Assembly: GCA_034717495.1 (NCBI GenBank)
Contig: JAYELL010000076.1
Location: 79,867-143,866 of the forward strand
Reading direction: 5' to 3'
Source of the DNA: Chloroflexota bacterium
GTDB lineage: Bacteria > Chloroflexota > Anaerolineae > JAAEKA01
DNA length: 64,000 nucleotides
The position numbers were made by a program, and so were the translations under genes. Below, piece after piece: positions 18,408 through 27,451 of the stretch (the first letter of the stretch is position 1; the number at the start of each line of letters is the position of its first letter). The notes under the pieces are model-generated. The model saw nothing but the letters and a program-made list of their open reading frames with translations, was not told the DNA's origin and searched no databases.

Positions 18408-19085
18408 CTATTCCTCCGGTTTGACATCGCGCACCAGGCCAGCCTGAACGGCATAGGCCGCAGCATGGGCGCGGCTGCGAAGACGAAGCTTTTCCAGAAT
18501 GCTGCGTAGATGGCTCTTGACGGTATGTTGCGACAGGTTCAGCTGACCGGCGATCTCCTTGTTGGAGAAACCGTGAGCGACCCGGCTCAGCACTTCGATC
18601 TCCCGTTGGCTGAGAACCTCAACCGATGCCGATTCCGGTGTGCTGGCCAGCCCTTCTTCCAGGGTCCTGAACTCCTCCAGCAATCGAACCGCCATGGAGG
18701 GCGCCACAATGGCCTCTCCGGCATGGACGCGCTGAACGGCATCGAGCAATTCATCGGTACCCACGTTTTTCAACAGATATCCCCTGGCACCAGCGCGAAT
18801 AGCATCGAAAAGATCCTCGTCCCGCTCAGACACAGTGAGGATAATAATCGGGATCTCCGGAAAGCGTTGCTGCATGATGCTGGTCGCTTCAGGGCCTGAA
18901 AGAACCGGCATGTTCAGGTCCATCAACACCAGGTCGGGAGCCAGTTTTTCGACCTGAACCACCGCCTGCTGTCCATCCGATGCCTGCCCGACGATCTCCA
19001 GCGTTTCGAAATCTGCCAGGATGCGTATGAGGCCCTGCCGAAAAAGGTTGTGATCGTCGACGACGAGCAGTTTAATTCGTTCCAT
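18408..19085 (-). CDS. NarL/FixJ-family response regulator
   Basis: The 225-residue protein has an N-terminal receiver domain: acidic pair DD near residue 10, phospho-acceptor Asp in LVLMDLNMPVLSG (about 56), and Lys in YLLKNVGTDEL (about 106). The C-terminal LuxR-type helix-turn-helix (LSQREIEVLSRVAHGFSNKE onward) binds DNA after phosphorylation. The start lies 2 bp after the stop of the adjacent histidine-kinase gene, so they form a two-component operon. Targets are unknown; the neighbouring nos remnant hints at a respiratory or redox signal, but this is only positional. Confidence 0.93.
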   Translation of the reverse strand: MERIKLLVVDDHNLFRQGLIRILADFETLEIVGQASDGQQAVVQVEKLAPDLVLMDLNMPVLSGPEATSIMQQRFPEIPIIILTVSERDEDLFDAIRAGARGYLLKNVGTDELLDAVQRVHAGEAIVAPSMAVRLLEEFRTLEEGLASTPESASVEVLSQREIEVLSRVAHGFSNKEIAGQLNLSQHTVKSHLRSILEKLRLRSRAHAAAYAVQAGLVRDVKPEE

Positions 19086-19087
19086 TG

Positions 19088-20974
19088 TTATTTCTCAATG
19101 GGAATCCGGGCAATCACCTGAGTACCCTGGCCCGGGCTGGTGGAAAGCGTCAGTTGTCCGTCCAGACTGCGTACCCGTTCCTGCATGCTCATGAGTCCGA
19201 CATGCTGCCGGTCCATCGGAGCCGAGATATCGAACCCCCGGCCATCGTCGCGTATCGACAACTCCAAATTGCCATTGTCCCGTTCCAGCTTGATCTCCAC
19301 GTGGCTGGCGTTGGCGTGACGCCTGACGTTGGCCAGCGCTTCCTGCGTAATCCTTAAAAGATGAAGTGCTACCTCAGCGGGCAGTTGCTCCGGTTCATCG
19401 ATGCAACTGCAGTCAACCTGCAGATCACTGCGCCTGGCAAACTCTGCGGCATGTGCCTGCAGCGCGCCGACGAATCCGCCCGGTTGATCCACCGTCAGGC
19501 GCAGGCCATCGATAGACTCTCGCACTTCCAGGTAGGCCTCGGCAATCACCTGGCGCAGGGCAACCAACTCCGAACGCACCCGGGCTTGCTCTCCCCGATC
19601 CAGTATACGTTCCAGATGTTCAGCCTGCATGCCCAGATATCCCAGGGTCTGCGCCAGGCCATCATGCATCTCTCTGGAAAGCCGGTAGCGCTCTTCCACG
19701 ACAGCAGTTTCCCGCAAGCGGGAGTAGAGTTGCACGTTGCGGATAGCCAGGGCTATCTGGCTACCGACAGCCTTCAGCAGCCCTAGCTGCGACGGCTTGA
19801 AATACCCTTCGCGATTGCTGCCAAGCACAAGAGCGCCCAGCATTTCCCCTTCTGTCTGCAACAAAACGGTTGCCACTGAGACCAGCGCTTCGTCACCGGA
19901 CTGCTCCCGGATGAAAACCGGGTTATCGCTGATCTCCGCCCGATCTGCCAGGCGGATTGCCAAATCGATCAAGGAGGAATCGCGTTCCAGCCCCTGGACA
20001 GCGCCAAGATTCCAGCGACTTCCGTCGCCATCGGTCAGCAAAATCGCGCCCGCAGGGACATCCCAGCCGGCCACTGTACTCTCGAGCGCCCGGTTGAGCA
20101 ACAGGTTCAGGCTGCGCCGCTCCTGGGTGGCCTGATCCACTGCATAGAGAGTGGCCATCTGTTTCGATCGCAGATGGGCGTTTTCCATGGCGCCGGTAAT
20201 CTCGGCTGCCACCACACCCATCAATCGGGAGTCTTCTTCGGAAAGGGCGATATCCTTGTCGAGAAAAGCTATCACAACACCACTCTGGGACTCCCCGCGG
20301 CCCAGGGGAAGGCATACGATCTGGCCTGGCGGATCTTCGTCAGTTGCCTCATGCGCGGATATCAACATGGGACATTCGTTATCATCGTGGATGTGCGCGC
20401 TCAGGGGCTGGCAGGTACGGCAACGGTCCGCCGAATGCTCTGCTGTCACCTGGTGGCGCAGCAAGCGAACCACGGCATCATCCATGCCCAAGGTAAATTG
20501 CAGGCTGCTCTGGTTAGAATCGTCGTCGAAGGTGATGACTGTGGCCCCGCGGGCGTCCAGCAGGTCAACCGGAATTCGAGCGGCGATTTCCAGCAATTCC
20601 TGCACATCGGAAGCGTTGGTGACCCGGCGGCTCACTTCGTGAATGATCTGCAACTGGCTATGGACACGCTGCAACCCGGCATAGGCCCCGCGCAGATCAC
20701 TCTCGGCCTGTTCCTGTCTGGCAGCCGCCCTGGTCAATTGTCTCAAACCAAACCAGGCTACCACCATGCCCGTGAGGCTGTAGAGGGCCAGTTGGACAAG
20801 ATTGTGCTGTGAAGGAGGCAGGAAACGCAGGAGGCCCAGCAACAACGCCTGATGGATGGCTGCCGCGCCAACCACGATAAAAAAGATGGGCCAGCGCAGT
20901 TCCGCCAGGCGGCGGTAAAGCGAGCTCATCCTGTTGTCGGCGTCCTGGTTCTGGCGCTCTGCGTCCGATGGCAT
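19088..20974 (-). CDS. GAF-domain sensor histidine kinase (NarX/DegS type)
   Basis: The roughly 628-residue protein has two N-terminal membrane segments (about residues 26-70), a short coiled coil, two GAF domains (about 110-265 and 280-430), a HisKA_3 helix with the phospho-His in LSREMHDGLAQTLG, and a HATPase_c domain (LLRITQEALANVRRHANASH with RDDGRGFD). The first GAF domain contains a Cys/His cluster, DRCRTCQPLSAHIHDDNECP, that could bind metal or an Fe-S centre. The start is set at the ATG at 20974, because a TACAAT -10 element (21016-21021) overlaps the longer frame beginning at 21025; the ATG at 20929 is also possible. It is partner of the response regulator. Confidence 0.88.
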   Translation of the reverse strand: MPSDAERQNQDADNRMSSLYRRLAELRWPIFFIVVGAAAIHQALLLGLLRFLPPSQHNLVQLALYSLTGMVVAWFGLRQLTRAAARQEQAESDLRGAYAGLQRVHSQLQIIHEVSRRVTNASDVQELLEIAARIPVDLLDARGATVITFDDDSNQSSLQFTLGMDDAVVRLLRHQVTAEHSADRCRTCQPLSAHIHDDNECPMLISAHEATDEDPPGQIVCLPLGRGESQSGVVIAFLDKDIALSEEDSRLMGVVAAEITGAMENAHLRSKQMATLYAVDQATQERRSLNLLLNRALESTVAGWDVPAGAILLTDGDGSRWNLGAVQGLERDSSLIDLAIRLADRAEISDNPVFIREQSGDEALVSVATVLLQTEGEMLGALVLGSNREGYFKPSQLGLLKAVGSQIALAIRNVQLYSRLRETAVVEERYRLSREMHDGLAQTLGYLGMQAEHLERILDRGEQARVRSELVALRQVIAEAYLEVRESIDGLRLTVDQPGGFVGALQAHAAEFARRSDLQVDCSCIDEPEQLPAEVALHLLRITQEALANVRRHANASHVEIKLERDNGNLELSIRDDGRGFDISAPMDRQHVGLMSMQERVRSLDGQLTLSTSPGQGTQVIARIPIEK

Positions 20975-21015
20975 CGTAACCCATGGAAAGTTTTGTGCTG
21001 AAGGAATGTCGCTGC

Positions 21016-21021
21016 ATTGTA
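21016..21021 (-). promoter_or_regulatory. Probable -10 element of the two-component operon
   Basis: TGG followed by TACAAT on the minus strand (21016-21021), with a weak -35. Transcription would begin about 35 nt before the ATG at 20974. Confidence 0.35.
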
Positions 21022-21130
21022 CCACAGAGATTGTACGGGCGTCCAGCAGCGGAGTGGATTGTGGGTGGTGATCGGTGATCAGTAATCGGTATTGTCATAT
21101 TCCTTGACACCTTTTTCCGATTACCGAATA

Positions 21131-21221
21131 CCCCTCCCCGCGTCCCCCCTCCCCGTGTCGCCCCCTCCCCGTGTCGCCCCCTCCCCGTGTCGCCCCCTCC
21201 CTGCGTCCCCCCTTTGGGGGG
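21131..21221. repeat. 16-bp C-rich tandem repeat ending in a C6-T3-G6 hairpin
   Basis: The unit CCCCGTGTCGCCCCCT is repeated about five times with small changes (CGCGTCCCCC at both ends). CCCCCC (21207-21212), TTT and GGGGGG (21216-21221) form a tight hairpin at the right edge. It sits between the two-component operon promoter and the surface-protein gene. Upstream, 21066-21130 holds inverted copies of TAATCGGT/ATTACCGA words. Confidence 0.8.
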
Positions 21222-21377
21222 TTAGGGAGGCACGCCAGAAATTCGACAAAACCGCCATCTCTCAGTATGATTGATTCCAGCGCCAACGAGGAGCTTCACT
21301 GGAGTGATGCGGGCACCGAAAGAAACCTGTCCAACGAACGTTCAGTCGCTCAGACACTGGAAAAACCGGAGGGAAAT

Positions 21378-24300
21378 ATGCTAAACGAAAACCTCGGCAA
21401 AAAGATTGGAAAAGAGAGCCAGGCTGTTACCACCGGCCTGTGGCTGCTCATGATCGTCGCGCTCATTCTGCCGGCCACACTGCACGCCTCGCAGGCCATC
21501 CCGGCGCGCGAACCGCAGGCCGGCGAGATCAGCGGGACCGCCTTTCGCGACTACAACGCCAACGGCCTGCACGACACCACCGCCTCCACGAGCGGTGCCT
21601 TCGACGAACCAGGCCTGCCCAACGCAGTTGTCACCGCCTACGATACCACCGGCGCTCCCGCCGGCAGCACAACCAGCATTGCCGACGGCAGCTATAGCCT
21701 GGATGTGCCGGCAGGGGCCAGCTACCGGGTAGAGTTCACCCTGCCCACCGATGGCAGCATGGCCTATCTCCATCCGGGCGCAGCCGGCCCGACCACCGTG
21801 CAATTCGTCAGCGTTCCGATCGATGGGACCCTCTCCAATGTGAACGCGGGCTTCAACAATCCGGCCGACTATTGCCAGGCCGAACCGCCGCTGATCACCG
21901 CCAAAACCTCGGTCGGGTCCCGCACTTACATGCCCCTGCCGCCCAACGATCCCCACGGACTGAACGAATCGCTGATCGGCCTGCCCTACACGGCCAGCGG
22001 CAACCTGTCGGACCCGACGGACCACACCACCCACGCCCGTCTCGATCAAACCGGCACCCTCTTCGGTCTGGCCTACGCGCGTCAGGCGGGAATTATCCTG
22101 GCGGGCGCCTACTGGAAGATGTACGCCGATGTGGGACCGGTGGCTGATCCCCTGGGTGCCATCTATGCCATCGATCCAGCGGGCGGCGACCCTTCTCTCT
22201 ACGCCAATCTGAATGGCATCATCAATCCCGGCGACGGCAGCCCGTTGCCAAACGACGTGGCGGGCATTGATGCCCGCCGCACCGGGGACGTCGATTACGA
22301 CTCCTGGTATCCCGATGGTGAATGTGGACAGGCCTTGCCTCCCTCGGGTGGTTTTTTTGGCTGCTGGCGGCATGACCCGGTCGGGTGGGACCTGGTAGGC
22401 AAACAAGGCCTGGGCGATCTGGAGATCGACGACGAGGAAACCACCATCTTCGCGATCAACCTCAAGGATAAACAGCTTTACCAGCTGCCCGTAGAAACCG
22501 CCGGTTGGCCGGTTGCAGAGCTGGCCGCGCCACCGATTCCAGTCCCCAACACTTGCGCGGCCGCCGCCGATGCCATACCAGGCGGCCTGGGTTTCAAGGA
22601 TGGCCTGCTCTATGTGGGCGTGACCTGCACCGCCGAGTCGACCCAGATTGAAAGCGAGCTGTCCTCGGAGGTCTGGACTTTCGATCCCGCCAGCCAAACC
22701 TTCAGCGCCGGCCCGGTATTCCAGCTCAGCCTGAACTATCCCCGCGGCTGCCTGTGGGCCGACAACCCCAGCGCCAACGCGCCCAAGAACGCAGCCACGG
22801 GCCAGAACTGCCAGCCCTATTGGGACGGCACTGCCATGGACTACGACAACGCCCACTGGAATCCCTGGCCACAGACCTGGGAAGAGCACTATATGGGCAA
22901 CGCTGGCCGTAACGCACCCGGCAAGCCAGATTGGAAATACGACGGCAGCGGACAGAGTTCGCCAGACGGCGTGCAGGATCTGGTTCAGGTCGAAACTCCC
23001 CATCCCTGGCTGAGCGATATCGGATTCGACGACGACAATATGCTTCTGGCCTTGCGCGATATCAACGGCGATCGCACCGGCGATCGCAACTTTTCATTTG
23101 CGCCCAATGCGAACCTGGCTTATCCCAATGTCACCGGGCCGCCCTCCGATCCCTGGGAGATCATCGACATCACCACCGAGGCCTATGAGATCAACGGCGT
23201 CGGCCACGGCGATCTATTACGCGCCTGCGCCGACGGCGGGGGCGGCTGGATGCTGGAAGACAATGGAAACTGCGGCGGAATCACGACCCACGGCGTCGAC
23301 AACGGGCAGGGACCCGGTCCGGGCAATGCCATTCCGGACGACGGCAGCAGCGGCTGGGGGGAATGGTACTGGGACGACTCCGGACCTGGCAACCGCAATC
23401 CCTCCCCCGACCTGATCGATACCCAGACAGTGGTCACTGGGGTGGGTGGCTACTACTGGGGCAATGAGCAGGTGGTCACCGGCGGCCTTTTCCAGCGCCA
23501 GGGTGATCCCCATCTGGCTGTGACAGCCAACGCCCAGTTGCAGAAAAACGACGGCGGCCTGCTGCGCTTGAGTAATGTCGAAAGTCACCCCGATTTGCCG
23601 CCCGCGGGTGGTTTCGTCGATCTTCCCTATCCAGACGCGATCACGACCCATGCCGGTCTCACCGTGAATCGCACACAGCTCTATCCACCCGTTGTCTTTG
23701 TTCCCGGCGGAATCCTTCACACCTTTTTCGGCCAGGCCAACGGCCTGGGAGATGTGGAAGCCCTCTGCGATACAGCGCCCATGGAGATCGGCAATCGTCT
23801 CTGGTGCGATGGCGGATTCGATGGCAATGGAGGGCCCGACGGGATCCAGGATCCGGGTGAGCCCAGCCCAGGCGCCGGCATCGAGGTCAGCCTGACCTGT
23901 GGCGCTGATTCGGCATTGACCACCACCGATGCCAACGGCGAATATCTCTTCACCGATCAGATGTGGGACGCTCAGGTCAATCCGGGTACCGATGGCGACC
24001 TCATCCCTCGCAACACCCCATGCGAGATCCGCGTCGATCTCAGCCAGGAAACCCTGCGTTGCGGCAACACGCTCTCCACCACCGATGTCGAAGGGGACGC
24101 CAGCAATGATGCCACCTTCGATATCCGCGATTCAGACGCTTCTGAAGTCGTCATCGGCATCGAAACCTTCGCGGAGATCGTTTTCGACACCGGCGGGCCA
24201 GGCGGCAACAACCATGGCCTGGACATGGGATTCGCCGTGGAGGGCATCGACTGGGGGGATGCCCCCGAGCTGCCACCGAATCCCCTGGATGGTTTCCCCA

Positions 24301-25241
24301 CTCTGGCTGTAAACGATGGCGCTCGCCATGGGCTGAACCAGCACAGCGGTGGGCCTTTCCTCGGCCACTGCGTCGACGGCGAAAGCGATGGTCTGGCGTC
24401 GCTTGACGCAGATGGAGATGACAACAACGTAGGAACCATCAGCATTGGCACCTGTGATCCACCGGGAGACGATGAGGATGGTGTCGAGTTTACTGAGGAT
24501 CTCGTTCCGGGTCAGGATGGCCGGGTTGTCGTCAATACGGTTTCCAACCCAGTCGACTGCTTCTTGAATGCCTGGATCGACTTCAACGCCAATGGTTCCT
24601 GGGACGATCCAGGAGAGCAATTCGCCGACGACGTAGTTTTGTCAGGCAATGACATTCTGGGGCTAGACATCAGCGTGCCTTCGGATGCGGTGATCGGCAC
24701 GACCTATGCCCGTTTCCGCTGCAGCACCCTCCCTGGCCTCGATCCATACGGTCCGGCGCCCGATGGGGAAGTGGAGGATTACAGGGTAGTTACGGTGCCA
24801 CTGGCAGTGACGCTGGCCGACTTCCAGGCAACCGCGGCAGGTGACCATATCCAGGTCGCGTGGACCACGGTGAGTGAAGTCGACAACATCGGCTTCAACC
24901 TCTACCGCAGCCGTTCGGCCAGCCAACCGGGAATCCTGCTGGCCTTTGTGCCCTCGATCAGGCCGGGCGGATCATCGGGCGCCAGCTATGCCTATCAGGA
25001 TGCCGACGTGACTGCCAGGCAGACCTATTGGTACTGGCTGGAGGATGTGGATGCCAATGGTGCGACCAGTTTGCACGGACCGGTCAGTGCAACCCTGCAG
25101 GCACCGACTGTCGTCACACTGGATGAACTGGCGGCCACCGAACAAGCTGGTGGGAACCTGAGTTGGTTGCTGGTGGCAGGAAGCACCATGTTGGCATTGC
25201 TGGCCGCGCGATTCGCCCGGCGCGCCCGCATTGGAATGTAG
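21378..25241 (+). CDS. Large surface protein with SdrD_B, GEVED and fibronectin-like domains
   Basis: The 1287-residue exported protein begins with a signal peptide (hydrophobic core about residues 19-38). Then come an SdrD_B (Cna-B-like) domain (about 48-155, GTAFRDYNANGLHD), a large central region with repeated propeller-like strands (about 165-790), a second SdrD_B domain (about 795-950, IGNRLWCDGGFDGNG), a GEVED domain ending PDGEVEDYRVV (about 1030-1140), a fibronectin-type domain (about 1145-1235) and a C-terminal membrane helix with a basic tail (WLLVAGSTMLALLAARFARRAR), which should anchor it. Many Asp/Asn-rich loops suggest calcium binding. GGAGG precedes the ATG at 21378. A structural or adhesive cell-surface role is likely; no enzyme motif was seen. 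There is no LPXTG motif. Confidence 0.85.
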   Translation: MLNENLGKKIGKESQAVTTGLWLLMIVALILPATLHASQAIPAREPQAGEISGTAFRDYNANGLHDTTASTSGAFDEPGLPNAVVTAYDTTGAPAGSTTSIADGSYSLDVPAGASYRVEFTLPTDGSMAYLHPGAAGPTTVQFVSVPIDGTLSNVNAGFNNPADYCQAEPPLITAKTSVGSRTYMPLPPNDPHGLNESLIGLPYTASGNLSDPTDHTTHARLDQTGTLFGLAYARQAGIILAGAYWKMYADVGPVADPLGAIYAIDPAGGDPSLYANLNGIINPGDGSPLPNDVAGIDARRTGDVDYDSWYPDGECGQALPPSGGFFGCWRHDPVGWDLVGKQGLGDLEIDDEETTIFAINLKDKQLYQLPVETAGWPVAELAAPPIPVPNTCAAAADAIPGGLGFKDGLLYVGVTCTAESTQIESELSSEVWTFDPASQTFSAGPVFQLSLNYPRGCLWADNPSANAPKNAATGQNCQPYWDGTAMDYDNAHWNPWPQTWEEHYMGNAGRNAPGKPDWKYDGSGQSSPDGVQDLVQVETPHPWLSDIGFDDDNMLLALRDINGDRTGDRNFSFAPNANLAYPNVTGPPSDPWEIIDITTEAYEINGVGHGDLLRACADGGGGWMLEDNGNCGGITTHGVDNGQGPGPGNAIPDDGSSGWGEWYWDDSGPGNRNPSPDLIDTQTVVTGVGGYYWGNEQVVTGGLFQRQGDPHLAVTANAQLQKNDGGLLRLSNVESHPDLPPAGGFVDLPYPDAITTHAGLTVNRTQLYPPVVFVPGGILHTFFGQANGLGDVEALCDTAPMEIGNRLWCDGGFDGNGGPDGIQDPGEPSPGAGIEVSLTCGADSALTTTDANGEYLFTDQMWDAQVNPGTDGDLIPRNTPCEIRVDLSQETLRCGNTLSTTDVEGDASNDATFDIRDSDASEVVIGIETFAEIVFDTGGPGGNNHGLDMGFAVEGIDWGDAPELPPNPLDGFPTLAVNDGARHGLNQHSGGPFLGHCVDGESDGLASLDADGDDNNVGTISIGTCDPPGDDEDGVEFTEDLVPGQDGRVVVNTVSNPVDCFLNAWIDFNANGSWDDPGEQFADDVVLSGNDILGLDISVPSDAVIGTTYARFRCSTLPGLDPYGPAPDGEVEDYRVVTVPLAVTLADFQATAAGDHIQVAWTTVSEVDNIGFNLYRSRSASQPGILLAFVPSIRPGGSSGASYAYQDADVTARQTYWYWLEDVDANGATSLHGPVSATLQAPTVVTLDELAATEQAGGNLSWLLVAGSTMLALLAARFARRARIGM

Positions 25242-25332
25242 GGGCCGGGTTTCCCTGCCCTGGTCATGTGCACGGGTGTCGTAGGGGCTTCCGTGGTACT
25301 CGCGTAATGGCAATGTTTCAGGGGCGCAGGAG

Positions 25333-25353
25333 ATTGTAAGCTCATTGTAAGCT
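25333..25353 (+). promoter_or_regulatory. Two direct repeats with 11-bp period upstream of a promoter
   Basis: ATTGTAAGCT occurs at 25333-25342 and again at 25344-25353, exactly one helical turn apart. This is the spacing used by OmpR/PhoB-type response regulators. It lies about 18 bp before the extended -10 at 25371-25379. Confidence 0.45.
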
Positions 25354-25370
25354 TTTTCATCGGGGAGACG

Positions 25371-25379
25371 TGTTATACT
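25371..25379 (+). promoter_or_regulatory. Extended -10 promoter of the candidate small RNA
   Basis: TGTTATACT is a good extended -10 with no consensus -35 at 17 bp, which fits an activator-dependent promoter served by the direct repeats just upstream. Confidence 0.5.
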
Positions 25380-25385
25380 CTATCT

Positions 25386-25484
25386 GTTGGGATGCCTGGC
25401 TCGAGCGAACAGGTCATCCTGAGCAGGCGCCGGGATCGCGATGCAACCCTCTATTTAGCACTTGCCGATCCCGGCACCCCTTTT
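25386..25484 (+). ncRNA. Candidate small RNA in the 309-bp gap after the surface-protein gene
   Basis: Starting about 7 nt after the extended -10, the sequence runs about 100 nt to a hairpin with 10-bp perfect arms (GCCGGGATCG 25429-25438, CGATCCCGGC 25466-25475) followed by ACCCCTTTTCT, like an intrinsic terminator with a large loop. No credible reading frame begins here. Read-through would run antisense into the 3' end of the YheT-like gene. The promoter and terminator elements are seen; that a stable RNA exists is inference. Confidence 0.4.
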
Positions 25485-25550
25485 CTGGCACGGGTGAGTT
25501 GACTGCCAAAAGTCCGACTTCTCCGACTCCGTGCCCCCGGGTGCCGCCGA

Positions 25551-26564
25551 TCACATCAGGTGGCTGGCGAAAAAAGCGGCAACCTGGCGTTCTGCCCAGA
25601 AGCGAAACCGGCCGATCCTCTCCCGCTCCATCCAACCACAATGGCCGCCAAAGTCAGTTATCGCGGGCAAAAGAAAGGGATTATCTTCCAGTTTCCGGTG
25701 GGGAATATCGGCCCGGGGGATGACTGGATCGTCCAGGGACCGCACTACCAGGGTTGGCAGACGGATGGCTTCCAGAAAATGGACCGAGCTGCACCGCGTG
25801 TAATACTCATGGGCGCTGCGAAATCCATGCAATGGTGCGGTGAAGGCCTCATCGAAGTCCCAGATAGTCTGAGCCTGCAGGGCCTTTTCCATATCGACGA
25901 TGCCATCGATAAGGGCGGCACTGGCTTTCGCCTTGGCCTTCAGGCTGCGCAGGAAACTGAAGGTGTAGAGTCGACCTGTTTTCCCGTCATCCAGTGCTGC
26001 GCCCAGGGCGAGATCGAAAGGAGGTGATATCACGGCAGCCGCCGACCAGCGGTCAACCCGGCTGGCACCCAGTTCCCCCAGGTACTTGAGCAACACGTTT
26101 CCTCCCAGGGAAACCCCGACGGCACCCCCGCTTGCACCGGGAAACTGACGGTCGAGCCAGTCGTGGACCAGTGCGACATCGTCGGTAGCGCCCCCGTGAT
26201 AGAATCGTGCCGTGCGATTCATCTCTCCGCCGCAGGATCGGAAGTTCATGCCAACCGCGCGCATACCTCGTTGAGCCAGTTGGCGGTAGGTCTCACAGGC
26301 GTAGGGCCTGCGGGCGGAACCTTCCAGGCCGTGGATGAGCAGGATCAGCGGAGAGTCCTGGTCCAGGTCGCAACCGGCCACCTGGGGGAAATCCAGATCA
26401 ATGAATCCCCCGTCAGGAGTATCAATACGGACCCGACGAAATTGCAGGCCGCCGGTCGGTTTTAGAACAGCCGCCGCAACCGTTTGCACATGGTTGTTGG
26501 CAAACCCGCGGGCAGGTCGAAATGGTTCCAGGGAGAAAGATGTCGGGAATGATGGGGATTGCAA
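25551..26564 (-). CDS. YheT-family alpha/beta hydrolase
   Basis: The 337-residue protein matches the YheT/EMB8 family of putative esterases. The N-terminal motif FANNHVQTV, the oxyanion region LILLIHGLEGSARRPY (about 73-88), NFRSCGGEMN and the nucleophile elbow GVSLGGN (Ser about residue 150) are all present; the distal His is likely in DFGGHCGWM near the C-terminus. The only in-frame start is a TTG at 26564, since a stop lies four codons upstream. No signal peptide. The substrate is unknown. It is on the same strand as lexA, separated by 128 bp, so it may be read from the lexA transcript. Confidence 0.88.
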   Translation of the reverse strand: MQSPSFPTSFSLEPFRPARGFANNHVQTVAAAVLKPTGGLQFRRVRIDTPDGGFIDLDFPQVAGCDLDQDSPLILLIHGLEGSARRPYACETYRQLAQRGMRAVGMNFRSCGGEMNRTARFYHGGATDDVALVHDWLDRQFPGASGGAVGVSLGGNVLLKYLGELGASRVDRWSAAAVISPPFDLALGAALDDGKTGRLYTFSFLRSLKAKAKASAALIDGIVDMEKALQAQTIWDFDEAFTAPLHGFRSAHEYYTRCSSVHFLEAIRLPTLVVRSLDDPVIPRADIPHRKLEDNPFLLPAITDFGGHCGWMERERIGRFRFWAERQVAAFFASHLM

Positions 26565-26692
26565 CAGGATATTCCGTCACCGGGGAATCGGAAATCGGGC
26601 TGGCCCGGTTCAGACCGGTGAGAACACAAGCCGTGACCGACCTGAGTAACAACCGATTTAGGACCAGAGCCACCGGGCAAAAAGCAGGGATA

Positions 26693-27313
26693 TCAGCCCA
26701 ACTGGCGTATGATTGCGATGACCTTGCCCTGAATCTCCACCTGGTCGGCAGGCACGATGATCGGGTCGTAGTTGACATTGGCAGGCTCAAGCCGGACCAT
26801 GGCGCCATCCTGGTAGAAATACTTGAGCGTGGTTTCCTCGCGATCCTTGAGCCAGGCCGCTACCATCTGGCCATTTTCAGCCGTCTTTTGATAGCTGAGA
26901 ATTACCAGGTCACCGGTGTCAACCAGGGCATCGATCATGGAGTCTCCCTGTACCCGCAAGGCATAAACATCTTCCGTCCGGCCGACCACGTCGGTGGCCA
27001 GGTCGACTCTATCAGCCGTGTCCTGGCTGTCCGGGAAAACGGCAATCGGCTGGCCGGCGGCGATGGGGCCCAGGATGGGAATGCCCCGAAAACCGCTGCC
27101 TCCCAGGTCTACCAGGCGAATACCCCGGGAGACTTCCTTGTTGCGCTCGATGAGACCGGCATCAACCAGCTTATTCAGGTTGTAGTTGACGACCGACGTC
27201 GAGCTGATGCCTACATTATGGCCGATCTCTCGAATGGTGGGGGGATATTGGTTCTCTGCCAAAAACTGCCGGATGAATTCGATCATCCTGGCCTGGCGCT
27301 CTGATAGATTCAC
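26693..27313 (-). CDS. lexA: LexA repressor of the SOS response
   Basis: The 206-residue repressor-protease has an N-terminal winged helix (about 1-65; recognition helix around STSVVNYNLNKLV) and a C-terminal S24 peptidase domain. The self-cleavage bond is Ala86-Gly87 in GPIAAGQ, the nucleophile is Ser125 in GDSM, and the base is Lys164 in TTLKYF. The longer frame begins at 27376, but that ATG overlaps the -10 element; the GTG at 27313 has a perfect GGAGG 5 nt upstream and starts right at the LexA homology (NLSERQARMIEFI). Its promoter contains a LexA box between the -35 and -10, so it represses itself. Confidence 0.95.
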   Translation of the reverse strand: MNLSERQARMIEFIRQFLAENQYPPTIREIGHNVGISSTSVVNYNLNKLVDAGLIERNKEVSRGIRLVDLGGSGFRGIPILGPIAAGQPIAVFPDSQDTADRVDLATDVVGRTEDVYALRVQGDSMIDALVDTGDLVILSYQKTAENGQMVAAWLKDREETTLKYFYQDGAMVRLEPANVNYDPIIVPADQVEIQGKVIAIIRQLG

Positions 27314-27374
27314 GATGGCCTCCGATTCACTGCTGTTCGCCCGGCGATTACCCGTAGAATATCTGTTCGCTGTC

Positions 27375-27404
27375 ATTGTACCACGAACGCCCGTTCTATG
27401 TCAA
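27375..27404 (-). promoter_or_regulatory. lexA promoter with an SOS box inside the spacer
   Basis: On the minus strand TTGACA (27399-27404), an 18-bp spacer and TACAAT (27375-27380) form the promoter. The spacer holds AGAACGGGCGTTCG (27384-27397), a GAAC-N4-GTTC palindrome of the Bacillus/Chloroflexota type. LexA binding here would block polymerase directly. The predicted leader to the GTG at 27313 is about 55 nt. Confidence 0.88.
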
Positions 27405-27451
27405 ATTCCCAAATTATCCCAAGAACGTTTCCCAAGTCCCCACATGTAGAA

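Noticed and set aside
21381..23003. 540-codon minus-strand frame opposite the surface-protein gene
   Set aside because: Gly/Val-rich antisense product of a GC-rich exported protein gene; no family motif or ribosome site.
25370..25723. Plus-strand 117-codon frame after the surface-protein gene
   Set aside because: It overlaps the end of the YheT-like gene, begins inside the -10 element and has no family similarity.
27314..27376. Upstream ATG as the lexA start (227 residues)
   Set aside because: The ATG overlaps the -10 element and lies before the predicted transcript start; the GTG at 27313 has a perfect ribosome site.
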